Part shown: positions 1 to 8,550 of the stretch, piece after piece
Numbering within the stretch: the first letter of the stretch is position 1
Layout: every line of letters begins with the position of its first letter
Source of the DNA: an uncultured Acidimicrobiales bacterium
Lineage (GTDB): Bacteria > Actinomycetota > Acidimicrobiia > Acidimicrobiales > Aldehydirespiratoraceae
Assembly: GCA_905480195.1 (NCBI GenBank)
Contig: CAJQPN010000003.1
Location: 87,755 to 151,754 of the forward strand
Length of the DNA: 64,000 nucleotides
Reading direction: 5' to 3'
Notes under the pieces: model-generated
What the model saw: only the letters and a program-made list of their open reading frames with translations
Told to the model about the DNA's origin: nothing
Database searches by the model: none
Made by a program: the position numbers and the translations under genes

Positions 1-193
1 TCGGCGCCACCGCGACACCGGTGCCGATCTGCATCGAGGTCGTTCGCTCGGCGGCAAGCGCGAGCATGGCGTAGACGTCGGACCAGATCATCTGGCTGTC
101 GGCCATCCAGCAATGGGTGAACCCGAGCCGCTCGGCAGTGACGACGTGACCAAGATCGCGGGGACGAGATGCGAGACAGATACCGAACTCCAT
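1..193 (-). CDS. Luciferase-like (LLM) flavin/F420-dependent oxidoreductase, N-terminal fragment
   Basis: Only the first ~64 codons lie in the window; the gene runs off the left edge. Reading the minus strand from the ATG at 191-193 gives MEFGICLASRPRDLG, followed by a stretch ending in an IGTGVAVAP-like strand. This is the first beta-alpha units of a bacterial luciferase-type TIM barrel: a substrate/cofactor strand, then a G-T-G-V motif. Family members are flavin- or F420-dependent oxidoreductases; the substrate cannot be told from this fragment. An in-frame upstream ATG at 224-226 follows a GGGAG and would add 11 residues (MWAGWLWDAPE), so the start is uncertain. tRNA-Pro lies upstream on the same strand with a hairpin between them. 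Confidence 0.7.
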   Translation of the reverse strand, partial: MEFGICLASRPRDLGHVVTAERLGFTHCWMADSQMIWSDVYAMLALAAERTTSMQIGTGVAVAP

Positions 194-278
194 CTCAGGA
201 GCATCCCACAGCCAACCTGCCCACATCTCCCGTCGCGAAATGCACTGCGGCTCGGTCAAGCAGCGAGCCCGAAACGCA

Positions 279-306
279 GAGGATCCCTGCCGGAGCAGGG
301 ATCCTC
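279..306 (-). terminator. Hairpin terminator after tRNA-Pro
   Basis: A perfect 12-bp inverted repeat (GAGGATCCCTGC / GCAGGGATCCTC) with a 4-base loop lies directly downstream of tRNA-Pro on the minus strand. It separates the tRNA from the oxidoreductase gene. The T-run after it is short (TTT), so it is a strong hairpin but not a textbook intrinsic terminator. Confidence 0.7.
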
Positions 307-311
307 GGGGG

Positions 312-386
312 TCGGGCTGAGAGGATTTGAACCTCCGACCTTCGGTCCCCCAGACCGACGCGCTAACCAAGCTGCGCCACAGCCCG
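312..386 (-). tRNA. tRNA-Pro (anticodon GGG)
   Basis: The minus strand folds as a full cloverleaf. The acceptor stem is CGGGCTG paired with CAGCCCG and an A discriminator. The D arm is GCGC/GCGC and the anticodon stem is TCGGT/ACCGA around the loop CTGGGGG, so the anticodon is GGG. The T arm contains GGTTCAAAT. CCA is not encoded after the discriminator, so 3'-end addition would be needed. The 5' C base is typical of bacterial proline tRNAs. Confidence 0.95.
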
Positions 387-483
387 TGAGGGGCAGAGAC
401 TACCGGACCGCTCGGGTCGCTCACACCCCGCACTCGCCTGGCCGTGACAGACGACCGGAGCGGTTTGGCTCCCGCAGCCGCTC

Positions 484-3219
484 ATGGCGGGTACGGTCCC
501 CTGCGTGCGCGGCTCCTTTTCCCCCAACGGGACGTCCGCCGATCGCCCCCGCCTCATCACCCGCCCAGCGCTCGCCGCTGCGGGTCGGCCGCAGGTGACG
601 GTGATCGTCTGGCTTCTTCTTCTCGTAACCGGCGTCTACGCCTACACAACTGGCCTCGCTCGCGAGGGTTTCCCCCCGGTCAACCTTCCGATCGCAGTGG
701 TCAACGCTCCCTACTTCGTCGACGACGAACACATCGTCGACCAGACGCTCGCCGTTCCCGTGTACGAGGCGTATCGCAACCTCGAGGGAGTCGAGTCGAT
801 CTCAACATTCAGCCGGCCCGATGGCTTCGCAGCCGTTATTGAGTTCGACACATCGTATTCGTCGGCAGCAGGTGTCACAGCCCTCATGGCCGCCACTCCC
901 CCATTGCTGCCCGACGGCGTCGAACTGTCGATCGAAGCAGTCGATGCGACAAAATTCCTCGAGAGCTACGACCTTGTCGTCACGGTGATTGGCCCGCCCG
1001 CTGCAACACCCGAAGCGCTTGAGGCCCAGGCTGCGATCGTGGCGGAAGCGCTCGTACCGCTCGAAACCGTTGAGGCGACAGAGGTCGTCGAGTTATTGAC
1101 CGAGTCGATAGATCCGGTGATGGGTGCGCCGGTGATTCGCAGAACGGCGTACACCCGTTACGCCGAACAGGGCAATGCTGCCGGCACCGAATCGGTGCTG
1201 GTCGGCGTGATCCGCTACCTCGACGCCGATGCCGACGTCCTCGACTTCTCCGACGAGATCCAGAACCGTCTCGATGCCGGACTCGGTCTCGATCCCGACT
1301 ACCGCGCCGTGATCGGCGCCGACTTTGCGAGCGACGTCCGTGCGCAGCTCAGCAACCTCACGAGCAACCTACTCGTCGGCCTCATCGCCGTTGCGGTGGT
1401 GAGCTACCTGCTGATCGGTTGGCGTACTGCGCTCGTCACCGCCGTGTTCATGGCGACCGTGATGCTCGTCACGATGATCGGTCTGTGGGTCATCGGCTAC
1501 TCACTGAACACGATCACCTTCTTCGCGTTGGTCCTCACCTTGGGCTTGCTCGTCGACGATGCGATCGTGATCAGTGAGTCGATCGATGCCAACCGTGACG
1601 ATGGCGATATCGACAACGCTGCGAGCCTCGGTATTGTGCGCCGCGCGCTCGATCGGGTGGGGGCGGCCTCGTTCGCTGGCACGCTCTCGACGTTGACCGT
1701 CTTCGCTCCGATGGCGTTCGTTACCGGGATCCTCGGTGAGTTCATCCGACCGGTACCAATCACGGTGATGGTCACACTCGCACTCTCGTTCGTCCTCTCG
1801 ATCACGCTCATTCCGGCACTCGGGCGCCTGGTCATCCTCGGTGGCCGGTCCGAGGGCCCACTCGTCGGCGCTCAGCGTCTCATGAGTCGCTCACTGGCAC
1901 GCCTCGCCCGCTATCCGTCGGGCAACGGTTGGAAGGGTCGTGCGGCCGGTGCGGGAGTGTTCCTTGGCGCGATCCTGCTGATCCTGCTCGGTGTGGGGGC
2001 TGCCGGTCGCGTCGGTTTCAACATCTTCCCGCCAGCCAAGGACTCCAACCAACTGCAGGTAAGCGTCGAGTTCGACCCCGGAACTACCATCGACGACGCC
2101 AGGAAGATCCAAGCCGAAATCGACGAAGTCGTGATCGAAGCGCTCGGCAACGACCTCGAGCGCTACCAGGTGATCGAGGGCAACTTGCGCAGGGCGTTTG
2201 CGTTCGTTGAACTGACGCCGTTCAGTGACCGGTCAACCTCCTCCCCCATCTACGCCGAGCGAATTGAAGCGGCGACCGCAGACATCGAGGGCGTTCGGGT
2301 CGGTTCCAACCCGGTCAGTAATGGACCGCCCGCACTCGATTTTCCGTTCCGGGCGCAGATCGTGTTCGAGCCAGGCCAAGAGGCTGCGGCGCTCGATCTG
2401 GCCAACGAGATCGCAACAACCCTGCCGGGCATGATCGTCAACAAACCAACGGGTGATCTGACCACGGTCGGTACCACGTTCGTGGCATCTGCTGAGCAGG
2501 TATGGCGCGTCAACGGCGAATCGACGATCGAGGTGCGTTCTCAGTTCGACACGGACGACACCACCGGCAACCTGACCGCAGCCGAAACGCTCTTGAAGCA
2601 GCTCTACCCGGCCGATGCGCTTCGAGCCCGAGGACTCGATGCCGGCGCTCTCGAGTTCGACTTCGGCCTCGAGTCTGACAACCAAGATGATTTCGCCGCA
2701 CTCGGCGTGGCCCTCGTCGCTGCGATCATCCTCACGATCTTGTTCCTCACGCTGCAGTTCCGCTCGCTGATCCAACCGCTCTTGGTGTTTCTCGCTGTGC
2801 CGTTCAGCTTCTTCGGCGTCTTCACCCTGCTCGAACGTACGGACAACCCACTGAGCTTTTTCGTGATGGTTGGCTTCATTGCATTGATCGGTGTCGCCGT
2901 CAACAACACGATCCTGCTCGTCGACGCCGCGAACCAGGAGCGGCGAGCTGGAGCGACCCCTGCCGAGGCCATCGGGACGGCGATCGAACGCCGCTTCCGA
3001 CCGCTCCTCGTGACGACGGCGACGACCGTGGCGGGCCTCTTACCGTTGGCCCTCGCCGACCCCTTCTGGGAGTCATTGTGTTTCGTACTGATCGGCGGTC
3101 TCGTCAGCTCCACATTCTTGGTGCTGACGGCGTTCCCTGCGATGTACCTCGGCGTTGCTGCAGTGCGATCACGGATCCGAAGGCTTTTCGGCCGTCGCGA
3201 CGCCTTTGCGACGCACTGA
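484..3219 (+). CDS. RND-superfamily efflux permease (AcrB/HAE1-like), compact form
   Basis: This is a proton-driven RND transporter of the ACR_tran type, probably exporting lipophilic compounds or drugs. A first membrane helix lies near residues 38-57. The central six-helix bundle (about 293-450) carries GLLVDDAIV (residues 354-362), whose two Asp match the proton-relay pair Asp407/Asp408 of AcrB. A second bundle (about 735-890) carries GVAVNNTILLVDAAN. The two extracytoplasmic loops (about 59-292 and 513-733) are about 234 and 220 residues, against about 310 each in AcrB, so the protein is 911 rather than ~1040 residues. No membrane-fusion partner is adjacent. The first ~20 residues look unnatural; the real start is uncertain (GTG at 505 is the only nearby alternative). 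Confidence 0.88.
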   Translation: MAGTVPCVRGSFSPNGTSADRPRLITRPALAAAGRPQVTVIVWLLLLVTGVYAYTTGLAREGFPPVNLPIAVVNAPYFVDDEHIVDQTLAVPVYEAYRNLEGVESISTFSRPDGFAAVIEFDTSYSSAAGVTALMAATPPLLPDGVELSIEAVDATKFLESYDLVVTVIGPPAATPEALEAQAAIVAEALVPLETVEATEVVELLTESIDPVMGAPVIRRTAYTRYAEQGNAAGTESVLVGVIRYLDADADVLDFSDEIQNRLDAGLGLDPDYRAVIGADFASDVRAQLSNLTSNLLVGLIAVAVVSYLLIGWRTALVTAVFMATVMLVTMIGLWVIGYSLNTITFFALVLTLGLLVDDAIVISESIDANRDDGDIDNAASLGIVRRALDRVGAASFAGTLSTLTVFAPMAFVTGILGEFIRPVPITVMVTLALSFVLSITLIPALGRLVILGGRSEGPLVGAQRLMSRSLARLARYPSGNGWKGRAAGAGVFLGAILLILLGVGAAGRVGFNIFPPAKDSNQLQVSVEFDPGTTIDDARKIQAEIDEVVIEALGNDLERYQVIEGNLRRAFAFVELTPFSDRSTSSPIYAERIEAATADIEGVRVGSNPVSNGPPALDFPFRAQIVFEPGQEAAALDLANEIATTLPGMIVNKPTGDLTTVGTTFVASAEQVWRVNGESTIEVRSQFDTDDTTGNLTAAETLLKQLYPADALRARGLDAGALEFDFGLESDNQDDFAALGVALVAAIILTILFLTLQFRSLIQPLLVFLAVPFSFFGVFTLLERTDNPLSFFVMVGFIALIGVAVNNTILLVDAANQERRAGATPAEAIGTAIERRFRPLLVTTATTVAGLLPLALADPFWESLCFVLIGGLVSSTFLVLTAFPAMYLGVAAVRSRIRRLFGRRDAFATH

Positions 3220-3234
3220 AACGCCTCCGTTTCA
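3217..3234. terminator. Shared bidirectional hairpin between convergent genes
   Basis: TGAAACG-CCTC-CGTTTCA forms a 7-bp stem with a 4-base loop. The TGA of the RND gene begins the left arm and the complementary TGA of the small zinc-ribbon gene (tca at 3232-3234) ends the right arm. One symmetric hairpin therefore contains both stop codons. On the plus strand it is followed by AAAAC; on the minus strand by GTGCGTC. Confidence 0.6.
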
Positions 3235-3450
3235 AAACAGCAACAGCATGCCCTCCACCGCCCGCCACAGCAGGTAGGCGCCAGCTGCAACGACACCAAC
3301 CCAAAAATGCCATGGCGTGGCTGGGATCTCTTGGGTTTCGTGACGGACACCCGGCGTGCCCTCGAGCGGCACACCACAGTCGGGGCATGCGCCGTCTGTG
3401 CCAACGGAGGTGGGCGTCCAGTTCTTCTCGCACGGCTCGCACCAGGGCAC
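3232..3450 (-). CDS. Small zinc-ribbon membrane protein
   Basis: The 72-residue product starts MPWCEPCEKNW, followed by a second knuckle (ACPDCG), i.e. two CxxC pairs that would bind one zinc. A single C-terminal membrane helix (about residues 48-70, HFWVGVVAAGAYLLW) follows. This zinc-ribbon-plus-anchor layout recurs in small actinobacterial proteins of unknown function. The start is GTG at 3448-3450. Its stop codon lies inside the hairpin shared with the convergent RND gene. Function is not known. Confidence 0.72.
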   Translation of the reverse strand: MPWCEPCEKNWTPTSVGTDGACPDCGVPLEGTPGVRHETQEIPATPWHFWVGVVAAGAYLLWRAVEGMLLLF

Positions 3451-3493
3451 GGGATGAGGTTACGAGGAGCGAAGTCCGTTCTGCATCCCGAGT

Positions 3494-3516
3494 TGCCTCG
3501 CAGGTCCTGCGAGGCA
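3494..3516 (-). terminator. Hairpin after the SpoIIE-type phosphatase gene
   Basis: A perfect 10-bp stem (TGCCTCGCAG / CTGCGAGGCA) with a GTC loop sits 11 bases after the phosphatase stop codon on the minus strand. It lacks a T-run, so termination is inferred from the stem and its position between two genes. Confidence 0.5.
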
Positions 3517-3526
3517 GTGGGGAGTC

Positions 3527-4612
3527 TCAGTCGCGGCGGACGACCATGATTGCCGTGTCGTCATCAATGGCGCCACCCGCGTGGTCCTTGGCTGCGTCGA
3601 GCAGCGCCTTGCACAAAACGTCGGGTGGAGCGTTGAGTTCGCGCTCGGCGGTCTTGATGATTCGATCTTCACCGAACAACGAGCCCGCAGCCCGTGCCTC
3701 GGCCAAACCGTCGGTGTACATGACGACAAGATCACCCGACTCCATCGGGATCTCGCGAGAGAAGTAGTGGGCCTCCGGGTCGAGCATGAGCAGTGGGCCG
3801 GTGGACCGAAGCGGCAATACCCCCTCTTCCTGGAACAAGAAGACCGCTGGGTGGCCGGCAGACGCGTAGCGAAGCGTGCCTGCCTCGGTGTCGAAGACGA
3901 CCACTGCGCACGAGATGAACTCCTCGTTTCGGTCGCCGGACGAGAGCTGTTCGTTGAGCTCTTCGAACGCCTGCGCAGGGACACGGAACTGACGCAAGAA
4001 GACTCGCAGTAGATACTTGGCTTGAAACGCAGTGATCGACGACTCGATCCCATGCCCGGCCACATCACCGATCACGGCAGCGACGCGAGTAGGACCGACT
4101 CGGTGAACGTCGAAGAAGTCCCCGGCCATCAGACCCGAACCAGCCTGATAGACCCGGCCAATTTCGAAGCCTGCAAAGTCGGGGACTTCCTCAGGCGCAA
4201 GACGGGCAGCCCACGCCTTCGGTGCAAGTTGCTCCTGCTCAAGCGCTTCGCCGGCTCGTCGTTCCAAGTCCCAACGGTTTCGAGCCATTCGAGATTCGCG
4301 GACCGATAGGCGAGCCCACCAGAGTGAAACGAGTGCTGGGATCGCCATGACACTGAGAACCACGGTGACAGCGGACTCACCGAAGAAGCCCATCACGGCA
4401 GCTACGGGAGCGAGCAGGGCGTACACAATGGCCGAGTGAGCCTCCTTGCGGAACGCAGAGAAGGCGAGGGAGTGTGCTTCTACGTCGCGGTTGGCGTCGG
4501 CGTCGATCAAGCGCACGACGCGATGCCGTAGGCGGGCTGAGCGCACATAGACCAGTGACGCTGCGAGACAAACGACAGCGACGCCGGTGAGAACAGACTG
4601 GGTGATGGTCAC
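3527..4612 (-). CDS. SpoIIE/RsbU-type PP2C serine phosphatase, membrane-bound
   Basis: The 361-residue product has an N-terminal membrane region (helices near 5-23, 60-78 and 80-98), a short coiled linker (103-128), and a C-terminal SpoIIE phosphatase domain (about 148-359). The metal-binding motifs are all visible: GDFFDV (164-169), GDVAGHG (182-188), YTDGLAEAR (299-307) and DDDTAIMV (350-357). Enzymes of this class dephosphorylate anti-sigma-factor antagonists (STAS proteins), but no STAS or switch kinase lies nearby, so its partner is unknown. The start is GTG at 4610-4612, preceded by a good AAGGAGG. Confidence 0.9.
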   Translation of the reverse strand: MTITQSVLTGVAVVCLAASLVYVRSARLRHRVVRLIDADANRDVEAHSLAFSAFRKEAHSAIVYALLAPVAAVMGFFGESAVTVVLSVMAIPALVSLWWARLSVRESRMARNRWDLERRAGEALEQEQLAPKAWAARLAPEEVPDFAGFEIGRVYQAGSGLMAGDFFDVHRVGPTRVAAVIGDVAGHGIESSITAFQAKYLLRVFLRQFRVPAQAFEELNEQLSSGDRNEEFISCAVVVFDTEAGTLRYASAGHPAVFLFQEEGVLPLRSTGPLLMLDPEAHYFSREIPMESGDLVVMYTDGLAEARAAGSLFGEDRIIKTAERELNAPPDVLCKALLDAAKDHAGGAIDDDTAIMVVRRD

Positions 4613-4658
4613 AGGAGCCTCCTTCCGAGGAAGGTGACGTCATCGTAGCGGGTTGAAG

Positions 4659-5966
4659 TCAGTCGTTGCGGCGCCGTACCCGGAGCTTGATTGGCGTCGA
4701 ACCGAGATCGAAGTCTTCGCGGAGCTTGCGTTCAAGGTATCTGATGTAGGTCGGCGGCAACTCACGGTTTGCGAACAGTGTGAACGTCGGGGGGTCGGTC
4801 GCTCCCTGGGTGGCGTACAAGACACGAGCACCGTGCGGTGCAGGTTGGGCCGACTGGGCAGCCCGAATCGACTTGTTCACGTCGCGGGTCGGGATACGGG
4901 TGCGGTAATCACCGATCGCCTGCTGCAATTGGGGCCACAGACGGTTGACACCCTTGCCCGACAGGGCGGACATTCGAAGCACGGGTGGGCTGCCAAGGAA
5001 GCCCAGTTTGCGTTCGACATCGCTTCCGACCTTCTCCCGCTGCTCGGTGTTGAGGAGTTCCCATTTGTTGAGGATGATCACGATCGGGCAGCCAGCGCCA
5101 TCGACGCGCTCCGCGAGCCGCTGATCTTGATGGGTGACTCCGCTGGTCGCATCGATCACGAGGAGCGCAACGTCGGATTTGTCAACCGCCTTGAGTGCAC
5201 GCACCAAGGAGTAATACTCGGTGTCCTCGTCGATCCTGGCCTTGCGTCGCATCCCCGCCGTATCGACGAAGCGGATCGGCCCAGTCTCGGTCTCGACGAT
5301 CGTGTCGATCGCGTCGCGAGTGGTGCCCGGACGGTCGTGAACGACGGCCCGCTCCTCTCCAATCAAGCGGTTGAAGAGTGTGGACTTGCCGACGTTGGGT
5401 CGACCAACCAACGACACCGAGTAAAGCTCAGGATCGTCGAGAAGCGGGGTCTCCGGCTCTTGGTCGCTACCTTCAGGCAAGAGCGTGACCAGATGATCGA
5501 GAAGGTCACCGGTGCCTTTGCCGTGGAGCGCACTCACCGGGAACGGGTCACCGAGGCCTAGGCCCATGAACTCCCAGATCGCTGCCTCGTGACCGGCATC
5601 GTCGACCTTGTTGGCGACCACGATCACCGGTGTCTCGCTGCGACGAAGCAGCAAGGCGACCCGCTCGTCCTCAGGGGTCACGCCAACCGCTGCATCGACG
5701 ACGAGTACCACCACCTCAGCGGCCTGCATCGCCTGCTCGGATTGAGCGCTGACCTTGTCGTCGAGGGAGTCACCATCGGCAATCCAGCCCCCGGTGTCGA
5801 TCAGCGTGAAGTGGTGGCCTTGCCATTCCCCATCGACGGCCTTTCGATCTCGAGTGACGCCGGGGCGCTCCTCAACGATCGCTTCGCGACGCCCAATAAC
5901 CCGATTCACCAGCGTGGATTTGCCCACGTTTGGACGACCGACGATGGCGACGACAGGTGAGTTCAT
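4659..5966 (-). CDS. der: Ribosome-assembly GTPase Der (EngA)
   Basis: The 435-residue protein has the diagnostic tandem of two Era-like GTPase domains. Identical P-loops (GRPNVGKSTL) start at residues 10 and 188, and DTGG (58-61) and DTAG provide the two G3 motifs. A C-terminal KH-like domain ends in a basic tail (RVRRRND). Der acts late in 50S subunit maturation. Its ATG overlaps the stop of the upstream DUF512 gene by four bases (ATGA), so the two are translationally coupled. This pairing is seen in other actinobacteria and in clostridia. Confidence 0.97.
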   Translation of the reverse strand: MNSPVVAIVGRPNVGKSTLVNRVIGRREAIVEERPGVTRDRKAVDGEWQGHHFTLIDTGGWIADGDSLDDKVSAQSEQAMQAAEVVVLVVDAAVGVTPEDERVALLLRRSETPVIVVANKVDDAGHEAAIWEFMGLGLGDPFPVSALHGKGTGDLLDHLVTLLPEGSDQEPETPLLDDPELYSVSLVGRPNVGKSTLFNRLIGEERAVVHDRPGTTRDAIDTIVETETGPIRFVDTAGMRRKARIDEDTEYYSLVRALKAVDKSDVALLVIDATSGVTHQDQRLAERVDGAGCPIVIILNKWELLNTEQREKVGSDVERKLGFLGSPPVLRMSALSGKGVNRLWPQLQQAIGDYRTRIPTRDVNKSIRAAQSAQPAPHGARVLYATQGATDPPTFTLFANRELPPTYIRYLERKLREDFDLGSTPIKLRVRRRND

Positions 5967-7363
5967 ATTCGTTCCAATGCGGTGCGGAGGGCGGTGCCGT
6001 CGGTCGAAATCACATCGACCGGGCGCGGGAGGTCGGCCACGTTCATGCCGTCGAGGAAAACCCCACGACTCAAGCAGACATCCGGCAGAAGATAGCGGTG
6101 CCCTTCGGGTTCTTCCTCTAGGACACGGGCAACGTCCTCGCCGACCATCAGGCCAGTGACACCGATGTTGCCTCCGAAAAAATCGTTGGGCACCGGAATC
6201 ACCCGGACGTCAGACCGTCCGACCGAAGCGACCAACGGCGTGATGATCGGTGCCCCGAGTGTGCCGGTGAGGATCCCAATCGGCGCATCGCGGCGCACCG
6301 ACAGTGATACGGGCGTCGGTTCGACGGTGCCGCTGGAAACAGCAAGAGCCGGCGAGCCATCTCGCGGCGCCCGATAACCGTCGGCCGGGGCACCATCGAC
6401 CCACGCGAAGAAGCCGGCCCTGGGTCCCGTCGCCTCGGTGATGGTCGGATCGTGGAACTCGAGTTCAAGAGTGCGGGCCATGCCGATGCCGTCCTCGTGC
6501 ATCGCGAACCCCTCGTATGTGTCGGCCGCAGGAAAAGGCTGATCTGCCATCAGGTAGTACTCGTCGGCAGCAAACACCATTCGCCTGCCGAGCGCTGCGA
6601 GGAAACGCTCTTGCCACTCGACGACGAGATCGACGACCCGTTGCGCTTCTCCAAGCGTGTGCTCACGCATGCGAGGCTGGGTGGAGAACCTTGAGATGCC
6701 CAGCGGCACGACGGAGACCGACGAAAGCTCTGGAAATCGCTCGAGTACGCCGGCGAGCGTGTCGTCGAGCACGGCGCCGTCGTTGACGCCGGGGCACACG
6801 ACGATCTGTCCGTGGATCTCGATGCCGTGGTCGAGGAGCGCTCGCAACCAGCGCAGCGAGACGGCACCTCGTCGATTTTGCAGAATGTCAGCTCGTACGT
6901 CGGGATCAGTTGCGTGGATCGAGACATTGAGCGGCGAGAGTCGCTCGGTGAGGACCCGCTCGAGATCGAGTTCGGTGAACCGAGTGAGTGTCGTGAAGTT
7001 GCCGTACAGAAACGAGAGTCGGTAGTCGTCGTCCTTGAGGTAGAGCGATCGCCGCATGCCTTTCGGCAACTGATGGATGAAGCAGAATTCGCAATGATTG
7101 TCGCAGGTCTGAACCTTGTCGAAGATGGCGGCGTGCACCTCGGCACCCATCGGTTCACCGAACTGCTTCTGGACGATCACGTCGAAACGTCGCTCGTCGC
7201 GAACGACGACCAATGGCACCTCCGCGTCGTCGGTGAGGAGCTGCCAACGAATGACGTCGCGCGGTACCTCGCCGTTGACCGCAACGATTTCATCACCGGG
7301 TTCGAGACCTGCCCGAGCCGCAGGTGAGTCGGGCTCGATCGCCACCACGCGCGGACTGCTCAC
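5963..7363 (-). CDS. DUF512 protein: PDZ plus radical-SAM-like Fe-S domain
   Basis: The 466-residue product begins with a PDZ-like domain (about 5-62: ARAGLEPGDEIVAVNGE). It then has a cysteine motif CDNHCEFCFIHQ (Cys87, Cys91, Cys94), the CxxxCxxC pattern of radical-SAM enzymes. The C-terminal half matches the DUF512 family, including a late VTGLMVGEDV segment. The family is conserved next to der, but its reaction is unknown; the cysteines suggest a 4Fe-4S cluster. The start (5'-most ATG on the minus strand at 7361-7363) lies ~80 bases from the divergent pseudokinase gene. Confidence 0.9.
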   Translation of the reverse strand: MSSPRVVAIEPDSPAARAGLEPGDEIVAVNGEVPRDVIRWQLLTDDAEVPLVVVRDERRFDVIVQKQFGEPMGAEVHAAIFDKVQTCDNHCEFCFIHQLPKGMRRSLYLKDDDYRLSFLYGNFTTLTRFTELDLERVLTERLSPLNVSIHATDPDVRADILQNRRGAVSLRWLRALLDHGIEIHGQIVVCPGVNDGAVLDDTLAGVLERFPELSSVSVVPLGISRFSTQPRMREHTLGEAQRVVDLVVEWQERFLAALGRRMVFAADEYYLMADQPFPAADTYEGFAMHEDGIGMARTLELEFHDPTITEATGPRAGFFAWVDGAPADGYRAPRDGSPALAVSSGTVEPTPVSLSVRRDAPIGILTGTLGAPIITPLVASVGRSDVRVIPVPNDFFGGNIGVTGLMVGEDVARVLEEEPEGHRYLLPDVCLSRGVFLDGMNVADLPRPVDVISTDGTALRTALERI

Positions 7364-7443
7364 CTCAACAGGCTAGCCCTCCGACAGTGAACCATTGCGA
7401 AGATCTGATAGCTTTTCATGTGGTCTCATGTTATCGTGATCGA

Positions 7444-8550
7444 ATGCACGACCGGTTGAACTCCACTGCGATGACCGTAACCCTGCACAATGATCGGCTC
7501 ATTGCCGTTCGTTCGGCCTACGAATCCGCCGACTGCGCTCGAATGCGCCACGAGGCCGACATCCTGCGCCGACTGGATCATCCCGGACTCGTTCGCCTCG
7601 TCGATCACACCGAGGGACCACCGGCGCGTATCCGCACGGTCTTCGTTGGTCCCGACAGTTGGTCCAGCAAACCCCCCATCGACGAGCAAGTCGCTTCATC
7701 GCTCTCCGCCGCTCTTGCGACTGTCGCCGACATCCACGACTCGGGTCTCACCCACGGCGACATCCGAGCCGAACACGTCCTCGTCGACTCCGCCGGGAGA
7801 CCAGTCCTTTGCGGGCTCGCCCGGGCGAGGACCGCTGACCCAACCACGATCGCCGCCGACGTGGACGCCCTGATTTCGTTGGGCCGGGAGCTCGCTCAGA
7901 TGGCAGGCGTCGAGCGAGAGGCGATCGAGTCGATCCTCGCAACCCTTGAGGCAGGCCGAGAGGATCTGCGGGGAACGGTGCGCAGCCTCGACCGACGGCG
8001 GCTTCCACCAGCCGCACCCGCTACCCCGACCGATCGACGCGCCGTCGTCGCGGCCTGTGGCCTCCTCGCTGCGGTGAGCATCGTGGCAGTCGTCGCCATC
8101 GTGGTGCTGCGCTCCACGGGTGGCGCTGTCCCAGCGGCGACAGCATCCAGGCCGCTCCTGGACCCAAAGCCCACAGACGTCACCGTGCCAACCGCCACGG
8201 TGTCACCAGCTGTTGCGCCGGCCGATCGCCCGACAGCTCCAAAAACAGTGACGGATGCAGTCAACCTGTTCCGTGATGGCCGGCGCTACACCCTCGGCCG
8301 TTCGGGAGACATCATCGTGACGGGTGACTGGAGCTGCGACGGCACCCCGACACCCGCACTCCTTCGGCCAGAGACGGGGGAGGTAGCCGTGTTCGCCGAC
8401 TGGCCAGCCGTGAACGCGACCGTCCCACCAGCCGTCTCCACTGTCGTCGATGGAGCGATCGACCTCGTCGCAACCGATCAGGAATGCCCGCTGCTGCGCG
8501 TTGCCACTGCGACCGGATCTCGCTTGATCACTCTCTCGGAGTCCTCATGA
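7444..8550 (+). CDS. Membrane-anchored protein-kinase-like protein (probable pseudokinase)
   Basis: Of 368 residues, about 1-180 resemble a bacterial Ser/Thr kinase fold. A helix-C-like HEADILRRLDHPGLV (about 37-51) and a catalytic-loop-like HGDIRAEHV (104-112) are visible. Key residues are changed: the P-loop glycines are absent, the VAIK Lys appears as Arg (IAVRSA), the catalytic-loop Asn is His, and DFG reads CGL (123-125). It is therefore unlikely to be an active kinase. A membrane helix (about 200-222) is followed by a Pro/Thr-rich linker and an extracytoplasmic domain (about 270-368) with an FG-GAP-like DIIVTGDWSCDG. The ATG lies 6 bases after TATCGT, suggesting a leaderless transcript. 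The gene ends in ATGA, overlapping the LysM gene. Confidence 0.75.
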   Translation: MHDRLNSTAMTVTLHNDRLIAVRSAYESADCARMRHEADILRRLDHPGLVRLVDHTEGPPARIRTVFVGPDSWSSKPPIDEQVASSLSAALATVADIHDSGLTHGDIRAEHVLVDSAGRPVLCGLARARTADPTTIAADVDALISLGRELAQMAGVEREAIESILATLEAGREDLRGTVRSLDRRRLPPAAPATPTDRRAVVAACGLLAAVSIVAVVAIVVLRSTGGAVPAATASRPLLDPKPTDVTVPTATVSPAVAPADRPTAPKTVTDAVNLFRDGRRYTLGRSGDIIVTGDWSCDGTPTPALLRPETGEVAVFADWPAVNATVPPAVSTVVDGAIDLVATDQECPLLRVATATGSRLITLSESS

